This document shows positions 1 to 6,651 of a stretch of 11,413 nt of DNA, one piece after another (within the stretch, counting starts at the first letter, position 1; every line of letters begins with the position of its first letter). The DNA comes from Verrucomicrobiales bacterium (lineage in GTDB: Bacteria; Verrucomicrobiota; Verrucomicrobiia; Verrucomicrobiales; SLCJ01). The stretch lies in assembly GCA_007125835.1 (NCBI GenBank), contig SLCJ01000019.1:1-11413 (forward strand). The letters are read 5' to 3'. A program made the position numbers and the translations under genes. The notes under the pieces were generated by a model that was not told where the DNA came from, made no database searches, and saw only the letters and a list, made by a program, of their open reading frames with translations.

Positions 1-186
1 GAGGACGGTGGAGCTTGCGTTCCCGGCACACTTCGTCTGGCCGCCTCTGGCCGCCTCGCGGTGGGCTGCGGCGATGGACGCATGCTGGAAATCGAGCGAC
101 TGCAGGTTGAGGGCGGCCGTCGGATGTCGGCAGCAGATTTTCTTCGCGGGCACCCGCTCGACGAAAACGCCCGGCTGGGTGGATAA
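1..186 (+). CDS. fmt: Methionyl-tRNA formyltransferase, C-terminal fragment (cut by window edge)
   Basis: Reading frame 1 is open from the first base to a TAA at 184-186 and gives 61 residues. No start codon is in the window, so this is the 3' end of a gene that begins to the left. The fragment matches the C-terminal tRNA-binding domain of Fmt: an early PGT, then GCGDGRMLEIERLQVEGG, MSAADFLRG and a final RLGG, which parallel the family's GDG-L-L-LQ-GKK-MSA-F-G pattern. Fmt formylates the methionine on initiator tRNA in the cytoplasm using 10-formyltetrahydrofolate. The catalytic domain lies outside the window. The gene converges on the DAHP synthase with an 87-base gap that shows no convincing terminator hairpin. 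An ATG-started frame at 8-190 overlaps it but is a shadow. Identity is based on this short domain only, so it is good but not certain. Confidence 0.85.
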   Translation, partial: EDGGACVPGTLRLAASGRLAVGCGDGRMLEIERLQVEGGRRMSAADFLRGHPLDENARLGG

Positions 187-273
187 GTGATGACGAGTTC
201 CGGTGGGACGCCTGACCGGTTCGGATTGCTTGCAGCGGCGCCCTCAGCCAGGACTCTCCTTCATGGCCTGCAG

Positions 274-1332
274 TCACAACCCGCGCCCCTTGGCCACGCC
301 TTCCGCCAGCGTCTGCACCGCCTCCACCGTGTCCTCCCAGCCGAGGCAGGCGTCGGTGACGCTTTGTCCGTAGGTCAGGGCGGATGGTTCGTCGCCTAGC
401 TCCTGGCGCCCTTCGACGAGATGGCTTTCCAGCATCACCGCTGCGATGGCCCGTGTGCCGCCGGAGATCTGCGACGCCAGGTTGGCGGCGACTTCTTTCT
501 GCCGCCGGTGGTCCTTGCGGCTGTTGCCATGCGAACAATCGATCATTATATAGGGTGGCAGTCCGGATTTCTCGAGCAGGGTCGCGGCTTCGCGCAGGCT
601 CACCGAGTCGTAGTTGATGCCAGCCGAAGAGCCACGCAGGATCAGGTGGCAGTCTTCGTTGCCCACGGTGGAGACGATGGCCGACACACCGTCTTTGGTC
701 ACCGAGAGAAAATGGTGCGGAAAACGCGCCGCGCGAATCGCATCCAAGGCGATCTGGACACTGCCCGCGGTGCCGTTCTTGAAACCCACCGGCATGGACA
801 ACCCCGAGGCGAGCTGGCGGTGGACCTGGCTCTCCGTGGTGCGCGCGCCGATGGCTCCCCATGCAACCAAATCGGCGATATACTGCGGCGTGATCGTGTC
901 GAGAAATTCCGTGCCTGCGGCCATCCCCATGCGTGCCAAATCGAGGAGCAAGCCGCGCGCGGATTTCAAGCCGCGGTTGATGTCGAAGGTGTTGTCCATG
1001 GCCGGGTCGTTGATCAGGCCCTTCCATCCGATCGACGTACGCGGTTTCTCAAAATACACGCGCATGACCAGCAGCAGGGTGTCGCGATGGGTTTCCGCCA
1101 GGGCGGTCAGTCTCTCGGCGTATTCGAGCGCTGCCTTGGGATCGTGGATCGAGCAGGGCCCCGCCACCACCAGCAGACGTGGGTCGTGCCCGGCGAGGAT
1201 ATCTGCCGCTTGGGATCGGATCGAGGTTACCAGGTCCGATGCCGCGTCATCCAGTGGCAGCTCCTTCATGAGAAGGCGCGGGGCCATCAGCGGGTCGATA
1301 TTGGCAATGCGGAGGTCGTCGGTGTTTTGCAT
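274..1332 (-). CDS. aroG: 3-deoxy-7-phosphoheptulonate (DAHP) synthase, class I (AroF/G/H type)
   Basis: Condenses phosphoenolpyruvate and erythrose 4-phosphate, the first step of the shikimate pathway, in the cytoplasm. From the ATG at 1332 the protein is 352 residues, close to E. coli AroG (350). Residue spacing also matches AroG: metal ligands C60, H268, E302 and D327, and substrate residues R91, K96, R164, K185 and R233 fall at or within one position of the AroG numbers (my recall of AroG). Motifs include VVAGPCSIHDP, GARTTESQVHRQLASG, MIDCSHGNS and VMLESHLVEG. S179, equivalent to the AroG Ser that lines the phenylalanine site, is kept, so feedback inhibition is plausible, but the isozyme type cannot be told. 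The frame is open upstream to 1461, but those 43 residues look non-native and would run into the divergent gene. The chosen ATG has CCTCCC directly before it and no Shine-Dalgarno. The symbol is by family only. Confidence 0.95.
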   Translation of the reverse strand: MQNTDDLRIANIDPLMAPRLLMKELPLDDAASDLVTSIRSQAADILAGHDPRLLVVAGPCSIHDPKAALEYAERLTALAETHRDTLLLVMRVYFEKPRTSIGWKGLINDPAMDNTFDINRGLKSARGLLLDLARMGMAAGTEFLDTITPQYIADLVAWGAIGARTTESQVHRQLASGLSMPVGFKNGTAGSVQIALDAIRAARFPHHFLSVTKDGVSAIVSTVGNEDCHLILRGSSAGINYDSVSLREAATLLEKSGLPPYIMIDCSHGNSRKDHRRQKEVAANLASQISGGTRAIAAVMLESHLVEGRQELGDEPSALTYGQSVTDACLGWEDTVEAVQTLAEGVAKGRGL

Positions 1333-1444
1333 GGGAGGTAACGATAAAGGCGGATTGCAATTTGGCAGGGGGAATTTTGCATCGGCTCCGCTGGCAACGT
1401 GAATCGGCTTGCGGCCTGCCCCGCCCGGTGATTGATTCCCGCCC
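1333..1444. promoter_or_regulatory. Divergent intergenic region between DAHP synthase and rfaE2-purN fusion
   Basis: These 112 bases separate two divergent start codons, so the promoters of both genes should lie here or just inside the coding ends. The part nearest the DAHP synthase is less GC-rich (around 1340-1380) than the rest. I could not pick a convincing -35/-10 pair on either strand and saw no TRAP, T-box or attenuator-like leader for aromatic control. The assignment rests on gene layout alone. Confidence 0.35.
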
Positions 1445-2611
1445 ATGACTCCGCCCTCCACCGAAAAAATCGAAGCCTTGATAGACGGAAGCGGCGAGGC
1501 CGCCGCGCTGCTCGAATGGCGGGCTCAGCTTCGGGCAGAAGGGCGAAAACTCGTGATGACCAACGGGTGTTTCGACCTGCTACACGCCGGACACGTGCGA
1601 TACCTCGCACAAGCACGCGCGCTCGGAGATGCACTTTTGGTCGCCCTCAACGACGACGAATCGGTGCGCGGACTCAAGGGCCCGGCCCGTCCGGTGAACC
1701 CTGCCGGCGACCGCCGCGAGGTGATCGAAGCCCTGCGCAGCATCGACCGGGTGGCCGTGTTTCGCGGGGACCGCGTGACGGAATTGGTGGCGGCCCTGCA
1801 GCCCGACATCTACGCCAAAGGGGGCGACTACACCGTGGATTCGCTGCACCCCGGAGAGCGCGCCGCCCTCGAGGCCTGCGCTGCGGAGATTCACATTCTC
1901 CCCATGGTCGAAGGGCGCTCTACCTCGGCCACCCTTGCGCGCCTGCGCGAAGACACACCCCGCCGCCTCCGGCTCGGCGTGCTGGGCAGCGGCTCCGGCA
2001 CCAATCTTCAGGCCATTTTCGATGCGATCGACCGCGGCGACCTCGACGCCGAAGTCAATCTGGTGCTGAGCGATGTGGCCGATGCAGGCATCCTGCGGCG
2101 CGCTGAAAAGCGCGGCGTGCCCGCCGTATGGGTCGATCCCGGCCCCTACAGGACGAAATTGGGAGAGGCGGCCCGCAAGGAAATGCGCGACCGCCTCCGC
2201 GCCGCTGATGTCGATCTGGTGCTGCTCGCAGGATTCATGCGCCTTGTGCGCGGCCCTCTTCTCGAAAGCTTCTCTGGACGAATGCTCAACATCCATCCCT
2301 CGCTGCTTCCCGATTTCCCCGGGCTCGAAGCCTGGTGCCAGGCACTGAAAGCAGGCGTCTCTGAAACCGGCTGCACCGTGCATCTGGTCGACGACGGCAT
2401 GGACACCGGCCCTATCGTGTTGCAGCAGCGTGTGCCCGTGGTGGATGGCGACACACCCGCCACACTCCACGCCCGGATCCAGGAAGCCGAGCACCGGATT
2501 TATCCTCTCGCTGTGGCGAAAGTGGCGCAGGAACTCGGGCTGATACCGGATGCCGATGGCGGCGGCAGCAGTAACGCCGGCACGCCTACGCCAAAGGCAG
2601 AATCACCGTGA
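1445..2611 (+). CDS. rfaE2-purN: Fused RfaE2-type heptose-1-phosphate adenylyltransferase / phosphoribosylglycinamide formyltransferase (PurN)
   Basis: One 388-residue frame carries two enzymes. Residues about 20-168 are an RfaE2/HldE C-domain nucleotidyltransferase: MTNGCFDLLHAGH with the HxGH motif (H47, H50), KGGDYT at 125-130 and STS at 159-161. This domain adenylylates D-glycero-beta-D-manno-heptose 1-phosphate for LPS. Residues about 175-366 are a full-length PurN: GSGSGTN at 181-187 and the catalytic triad N282 and H284 (NIHPSLLP) and D320 (MDTGP), equal to E. coli N106, H108 and D144. PurN transfers formyl from 10-formyl-THF to GAR in purine synthesis. The linker is only about 8 residues (around 168-176), and the last 22 residues are a Gly/Ser/Pro tail. 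The kinase half of HldE is absent. No frameshift or internal stop is seen. The ATG follows ATTCCCGCCC, with no Shine-Dalgarno. Its 3' end overlaps the convergent histidine kinase by 26 bases. Domain calls are firm; that both halves are active is inference. Confidence 0.92.
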   Translation: MTPPSTEKIEALIDGSGEAAALLEWRAQLRAEGRKLVMTNGCFDLLHAGHVRYLAQARALGDALLVALNDDESVRGLKGPARPVNPAGDRREVIEALRSIDRVAVFRGDRVTELVAALQPDIYAKGGDYTVDSLHPGERAALEACAAEIHILPMVEGRSTSATLARLREDTPRRLRLGVLGSGSGTNLQAIFDAIDRGDLDAEVNLVLSDVADAGILRRAEKRGVPAVWVDPGPYRTKLGEAARKEMRDRLRAADVDLVLLAGFMRLVRGPLLESFSGRMLNIHPSLLPDFPGLEAWCQALKAGVSETGCTVHLVDDGMDTGPIVLQQRVPVVDGDTPATLHARIQEAEHRIYPLAVAKVAQELGLIPDADGGGSSNAGTPTPKAESP

Positions 2612-4019
2612 AAGTAGCTCCTCCGCCGGGAGTTTCCGAGATTTCCAGGCGGCCGTTGAGCTTGTGCACCAGGCCCTGGGTGATGGACAGCCCGAGGCCG
2701 AGCCCGAATTGCTCGCCGCCGGTTTTCGTCGTATAATTCACATCGAAAATCCGCTGCCTCTTTTCCTCCGGGATTCCAGGGCCGCTGTCGGCCACGGTGA
2801 TGCGCACATGCGGATCCTCAATTTCGGTGCGCAGCCATAATTTCCCCTGGCCGCCCATGGCTTCGGCGGCGTTCTTGATCAGGTTGGTCAAAATCTGCTG
2901 CACATCTCCCGGCTTGGCCATGACCACCGCTCCGGGCTGCCACTGTGTCTCCACCTCCAGATTCCGGGTCAAATTACCCAGAATCACCAACACATTCTCG
3001 ATGCATTCGCCCACCGCGACCCGCTCCGGCTGCTCCGTTCCCGGGCGCGAATAATCGCGAAGGCTGGCCACCAAATGGGTGATCTGCCGCACCCCGACCC
3101 GCTGCGAACGCAGCAACCGCGCCACCTCAAATACCGCCAGACGCACGCTGCCCATCGGCCCGGCGCGGCCCGGCTCGCGCCTCGGCTCACCCATCCACTC
3201 GTCCGCCAACGCCTGCGGCAGCGCCGCGAGGCGGCGCGCCAGCGAGCGCGGAAGCCGCCTGTCCGCCGCCATCAACGCTTCCATCCGCTGCCGCGTTTCG
3301 AGGGTGGTCAGCGGCGGCGATTTTTCGGTGCCAGCTTGCCAGTAGGACTGCCACCCGGGAACATTTCCAAGCACGCCCTCGAAAAGTCCGGCAAGCGTCT
3401 CCACAAGGAAATCGCGCTGCCGCTCGATCGCCGCCGCAGGATTGTTCAGCTCGTGGGCGATTCCCGCCACAAGTTGCCCTAACATGGCCAACTTCTCTTG
3501 ATGAATTAATTGGTTTCGCGTGTCGCGCAGTTCGCGGTTGGCGCGGCGCAGCTCAAGCTGCAGAGAAACCGCCGACCGATAGCGGTTGGCCAGGTTGGCC
3601 ACGATCAACGACTCAATGGCCTGGTGCAGCTTCGGGTGGCGCTGGATCAAAGTCTCAAACGAGGCTGAGTTGAGCTTCAGGCAACGCAGCGGCGCAGAGG
3701 CGATCGCCGTGCAGAACGACGGTTGCCGCGTGGCAAACGAATTCACCCCCAGCAAGTCGCCCGGACCGTGCTCGGATACCGGGATGTCATGCCCAAGTAA
3801 CGGCACTTCCTTACGCAAAATAGCCCGGCCATCGAGTATCACATAGAGCGAGTCATTGGCCTGACCCTCACTCAGGAGGACATGCCCCTCGGCATAATCG
3901 CGCAGGCGCGCCTTGAGTTCCGGATGGCCCAGGGCCTCGCGGGCGAGCGCGGAAAGGTCGGGGCGGGCCGGACTTCCCTCCCGTTCCGCCGATTCCAGGG
4001 GCTGCGATGAATCACCCAT
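2586..4019 (-). CDS. Soluble sensor histidine kinase with N-terminal Crp-like (cyclic-nucleotide-binding fold) domain
   Basis: A 477-residue cytoplasmic kinase with no membrane segment. Residues about 35-130 have the cNMP-binding fold (YAEGHVLLSEGQANDSLYVI, then GPGDLLG), but the Glu and Arg that bind cyclic-nucleotide phosphate in Crp appear replaced (GVNSF and FCTAIA), so it may sense something else or nothing. A coiled linker leads to the H-box AGIAHELNNP with phospho-acceptor H189. The region after it is unusually long (about 190-330). The HATPase then has an N-box with N379 and N383, DSGPGIP at 411-417 and GLGLGL at 439-444. The ATG at 4019 overlaps the regulator's TGA (8-base overlap, ATGGGTGA), which favours translational coupling and decides the start; the frame itself is open to 4058. 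It is the last gene of the transporter-regulator-kinase operon and is the likely partner of that regulator. The signal is unknown. Confidence 0.9.
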   Translation of the reverse strand: MGDSSQPLESAEREGSPARPDLSALAREALGHPELKARLRDYAEGHVLLSEGQANDSLYVILDGRAILRKEVPLLGHDIPVSEHGPGDLLGVNSFATRQPSFCTAIASAPLRCLKLNSASFETLIQRHPKLHQAIESLIVANLANRYRSAVSLQLELRRANRELRDTRNQLIHQEKLAMLGQLVAGIAHELNNPAAAIERQRDFLVETLAGLFEGVLGNVPGWQSYWQAGTEKSPPLTTLETRQRMEALMAADRRLPRSLARRLAALPQALADEWMGEPRREPGRAGPMGSVRLAVFEVARLLRSQRVGVRQITHLVASLRDYSRPGTEQPERVAVGECIENVLVILGNLTRNLEVETQWQPGAVVMAKPGDVQQILTNLIKNAAEAMGGQGKLWLRTEIEDPHVRITVADSGPGIPEEKRQRIFDVNYTTKTGGEQFGLGLGLSITQGLVHKLNGRLEISETPGGGATFTVILPLA

Positions 4020-4524
4020 CGCTGTAGCGGTTGTGTCGCGAGAGCGCCTCCCCCACACGCTCCACCTCCAACACCGCTAACCATGGCATGGGATCGAGGT
4101 TTTCCGTAAGCACGTAGTCGGTGAGCAACTTCCGCGCCACCTCATGCAATTCCTTTGGGTTCCACGGCTTGGCAATGTAGTGGTCCAATCCCGCTTCATT
4201 CAGCGCGCGGACCGTGTCTTCCAAACCGGCCTGCGCCGTCACGAGCACCTTGGCCGCGCGCCTCGTGTCCTCGCGGCGGTTGAGCTCGATCAGAAAGTCG
4301 GTGCCGGTGGTGCCGGGCATCAGATGGTCGCACAGGATCAATGCCAAGCGGCAGCCGCGCCCGGAGAGCGAATCCACAATGTCGCGCGCCTCGTCCGCCG
4401 AGGCGGCCGCCTCGACGACAAGATGGTCTTCAAATGGCGCGAGATCGCGGACGAGGGCGTCGAGCACGCCCTGTTCGTCATCCACGCAGATCAGGGCTAG
4501 CGATGGAGTGGGTTCTTTTTTCAT
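4012..4524 (-). CDS. Response regulator, receiver domain with short C-terminal extension
   Basis: A 170-residue protein with one CheY-like receiver domain (residues about 9-128). It has the acidic pocket D15/D16, the phospho-acceptor D66 (CDHLMPG), T96 (VLVTAQ) and K119 followed by PW (IAKPWNP). The last ~45 residues (TDYVLTENLD onward) carry no DNA-binding or enzymatic domain I recognise. KPW and the DHLMPG context resemble receiver domains of RpfG-like and hybrid-kinase-linked regulators rather than OmpR-type regulators. It sits 18 bases downstream of the anion symporter and overlaps the kinase gene by 8 bases, so phosphotransfer from that kinase is the natural inference. With no output domain, it may act through protein contact, for instance on the kinase or the transporter. 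The ATG follows TTTCCCTTCCC, with no Shine-Dalgarno. Confidence 0.9.
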   Translation of the reverse strand: MKKEPTPSLALICVDDEQGVLDALVRDLAPFEDHLVVEAAASADEARDIVDSLSGRGCRLALILCDHLMPGTTGTDFLIELNRREDTRRAAKVLVTAQAGLEDTVRALNEAGLDHYIAKPWNPKELHEVARKLLTDYVLTENLDPMPWLAVLEVERVGEALSRHNRYSDG

Positions 4525-4542
4525 GGGAAGGGAAACGGCGGG

Positions 4543-5937
4543 TCACAAAAACAGCGGCCAATACCACTGGGCGGCCAGGGTGGCCAGCACCAGCCCGACC
4601 GCCGCCATGACAATGCCCACCCGGATCATCTTGGAAGTGTCGAGCAGGCCGGTGCTGAACGCAATCGCGTTCGGCGGCGTCGAAATCGGCAGCGACATGC
4701 CATAACTGGCGCTCACCGCCACACCAACAGTGAGCGCGGCCATCGATGCGCCAGCCCCCAGCGCCCCGGATGTGCCAATGCTAATCGTCAGCGGCACGAT
4801 GAGCGAAGCGGTGACCGTATTGGAAAGAAAGTTGGCCATGGCGATCGTCACCGCCGAGAAACACAAAAGGAGCAGGATTCCAGACAGACTCGACCAGTCA
4901 ATCTGAGTGATGATCCACTCCGCAAGCCCCGTGTCGCGCAACGACAGCCCGAGCGAGATGCCACCCGCCACCAGCCACAACACCTCCCACGAAAGCCCGC
5001 GAATATCATCCTTGTCGAGAATTCCCAGGCAGGGCAGGAGCGCCACCGGCAGGAAAGCAACCACAGCGCTCGGCAAACCATGCATTTGCTCGGTCACCCA
5101 AAGCAAAACCGTAGCGCCGCCGACAAAATAAAACAGCACCGCCGGCATAGATCGGGGGAACTTGGCGTTAAGCTCCAGGTCCAGACGCTCTTTCTCCGGC
5201 GGATACCAGATCAGCAGGAGACGCCAGCCAATGAAAAGGGACACCGTGACCAGGGGCACCGCCATCAACATCCAGGTCGAAAACGGAATCTCAACTCCAG
5301 CCGGCGCCAACGCCGCCAGCGCGATCGCGTTGGGCGGCGTGCCGATCGGTGTCGCCACCCCACCGAGATTCGCCGCCAACGGAATGCTCAAAGCCAGGGC
5401 AAAGCGAAACCGGTCCTCTTTCCCGAGCAGCGCAAGCAGTGGCAGGATCACCGTGATCATCATGGCCGTAGTCGCCGTGTTGCTCATAAACGCCGACAAC
5501 ACCGCCGTGCTGATCATCAATCCCAATAACACCATCGACGGCCGACTGCCAAACGGCCCCAGCAACACACGCGTCAATCCCTTTTCCACCGAATACTTCA
5601 CCGCCGCCGCCGCCAGCATGAATCCACCCAGGAAAAGGATCAGGATCGGATGCGCCAGCGTGCCCATGAATACATTCGGAGAAGGCGCCTCACCCGCCTC
5701 ATACGGAAAATCAAAATAGGCCACCCCGGGCGCGTTCTGGCTGAGCAGGAGGATTTGCCCGAGAATCACCGCCATCGAGGTGGCGTAAATCGGAATCGGC
5801 TCCATGATCCAGAACCACGCCGCCATGGCAAACAAACCAAGCGCCACCGCCCCGGCAGGCGAGAGATCGCCAAGAGGAAGCGTTTGCGGCACAAACAATA
5901 AAACAACACCAATCAATGCGGAGAGCCAACGGGGCAT
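4543..5937 (-). CDS. DASS-family (SLC13/CitT-type) sodium:anion symporter
   Basis: A hydrophobic 464-residue inner-membrane carrier of the divalent anion:Na+ symporter family, which imports C4-dicarboxylates, citrate or sulfate. The two family signature sites are intact and arranged as an internal repeat: SNT at residues 152-154 (FMSNTATTAM) and 372-374 (FLSNTVTASL), each followed by a helix hairpin with TPPNAIA (200-206 and 420-426). These are the Na+ and carboxylate-binding hairpins of VcINDY. About 11 to 12 membrane segments are visible. The substrate cannot be fixed from sequence; SNT at both sites suits dicarboxylate carriers. The chosen ATG at 5937 gives a normal hydrophobic start (MPRWLSALIG); the frame is open to 6000 but the extra 21 residues look non-native. 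It is first in an operon with a response regulator and a histidine kinase, so two-component control of uptake, or sensing coupled to transport, is likely (inference). Confidence 0.92.
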   Translation of the reverse strand: MPRWLSALIGVVLLFVPQTLPLGDLSPAGAVALGLFAMAAWFWIMEPIPIYATSMAVILGQILLLSQNAPGVAYFDFPYEAGEAPSPNVFMGTLAHPILILFLGGFMLAAAAVKYSVEKGLTRVLLGPFGSRPSMVLLGLMISTAVLSAFMSNTATTAMMITVILPLLALLGKEDRFRFALALSIPLAANLGGVATPIGTPPNAIALAALAPAGVEIPFSTWMLMAVPLVTVSLFIGWRLLLIWYPPEKERLDLELNAKFPRSMPAVLFYFVGGATVLLWVTEQMHGLPSAVVAFLPVALLPCLGILDKDDIRGLSWEVLWLVAGGISLGLSLRDTGLAEWIITQIDWSSLSGILLLLCFSAVTIAMANFLSNTVTASLIVPLTISIGTSGALGAGASMAALTVGVAVSASYGMSLPISTPPNAIAFSTGLLDTSKMIRVGIVMAAVGLVLATLAAQWYWPLFL

Positions 5938-6105
5938 AGGTCCGGAGTGAACGCCATCCCCACCCGCGTGGCAAGCGGAAAGCCATGCCGGACTTGTCAC
6001 ATCTTCCGATAAAGTTCGCCTTTCTTTCGATTGGCTCCGCTTTTCGACCTCGGAACCCGTCCGCCCGGATCAGCGGCCCGCCCCGGGCGTTCAGGGCGCG
6101 GCGGC
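5938..6105. promoter_or_regulatory. Gene-free leader upstream of the symporter/two-component operon
   Basis: These 168 bases lie between the stop of the unrecognised 160-residue gene and the symporter start, both on the minus strand, so any promoter of the three-gene operon should be here. On the minus strand an AT-richer patch (around 6000-6035) contains ACTTTATCGG, which could hold a -10, but no matching -35 is convincing. A GC stem (6062-6068 with 6083-6089, loop 14) could slow transcription from the upstream gene, but it has no T-tract. Assignment is by position only. Confidence 0.3.
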
Positions 6106-6588
6106 TCACAGGCGGCTGCGCGAGGCACACACCCACGGACCACCCGGCTTGCGCCGCAGAACAATCGATTCCCGAACCACCTGGGAATCACCAGCCTGCG
6201 AATACTCCACCTCCGCCCCGGCCATCAGAGGCAGGAGCGTCAGGTCATTGAGGCGGAATACAGGATGCAATCGCGTGCGCAAAAAGCAGTGCAGCGGCAC
6301 ATCCTCGTGCAGCGCATTCCAAAGCCTGCGCGACGGCGGAAAATCAGGAACATCCGCCAGCGCCCGCAATACCACGCGCACCGCATGCTCACCATGCGCC
6401 ACCGCAAGCCGATGCGCCGCATGGCGCGAGAGCATGCCGTCAAACATCGCCGCCACCGGATTCGCGCGCGCCTCCAGCATTTCCGCGATCAGCTCGCGGG
6501 CATGGGCGTCGAGGGCGGCATGAAGTTCCTCGCGGGAGAGGCGGCCCTGCTCATAGAGCTCGAAAAGACGGGAAGGATGCGGAATCAC
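6106..6588 (-). CDS. Conserved-looking hypothetical protein, 160 residues
   Basis: I do not recognise a family. The start is a GTG at 6588; an in-frame TGA lies just two codons upstream, so the start cannot be earlier. The N-terminal half is helical and charged (LYEQGRLSREELHAALDAHA, then a second helix with HAAHRLAVAHGEHAVR). The C-terminal half has an LHEDVPLHCF / HPVFRLNDLTLLP segment and ends in beta-rich sequence with EVEYSQAG and RRKPGGPWVC. There is no signal peptide or membrane segment, so it is probably cytoplasmic. Codon use and amino-acid make-up are those of a real gene, unlike the frames on the opposite strand. It is divergent from the lipoprotein and upstream of the symporter operon on the same strand, 168 bases away, so it may or may not be co-transcribed. 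Function is unknown. Confidence 0.7.
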   Translation of the reverse strand: MIPHPSRLFELYEQGRLSREELHAALDAHARELIAEMLEARANPVAAMFDGMLSRHAAHRLAVAHGEHAVRVVLRALADVPDFPPSRRLWNALHEDVPLHCFLRTRLHPVFRLNDLTLLPLMAGAEVEYSQAGDSQVVRESIVLRRKPGGPWVCASRSRL

Positions 6589-6651
6589 AAATCAAACGGG
6601 GAACGGTGGGTGACGGTTGAGCACAGCCGGGGCGGGTGTAAGTTCAAGACC
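6589..6651. promoter_or_regulatory. Short divergent region between hypothetical gene and lipoprotein gene
   Basis: Only 63 bases part two divergent starts. On the + strand TTGAGC (6617-6622) and TAAGTT (6639-6644) are 16 bases apart and could be a weak sigma-70-like pair. That would leave just a few bases of leader before the ATG at 6652, so a nearly leaderless mRNA is possible. Low confidence. Confidence 0.25.

Noticed and set aside
8..190. 60-codon ATG frame at the left edge
   Set aside because: It overlaps the frame-1 C-terminus of Fmt, which has clear family motifs; the ATG frame has none.
187..273. Terminator between fmt and the DAHP synthase
   Set aside because: Only a weak CCGGT/ACCGG pairing is visible, without a T-run.
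421..1341. Long + strand frame (306 codons), and another at 614-1402, opposite the DAHP synthase
   Set aside because: High-GC shadow frames antisense to a firmly identified gene; no recognisable motifs.
1580..2494. 304-codon minus-strand frame opposite the RfaE2-PurN fusion
   Set aside because: His/Ala/Gly-rich composition typical of an antisense shadow; the + strand has all catalytic motifs.
4661..5349. Near-identical GC-rich DNA repeat (around 4661-4690 and 5321-5349)
   Set aside because: These encode the two TPPNAIA hairpins of the symporter's internal structural repeat, as expected for the family.
6062..6089. 7-bp GC stem with 14-base loop as a terminator
   Set aside because: No T-tract follows on either strand, and such stems arise often by chance in GC-rich DNA.
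6031..6651. 207-codon upstream extension of the lipoprotein frame
   Set aside because: It is antisense to the 160-residue gene, Arg-rich, and would bury the lipoprotein signal peptide inside the protein.
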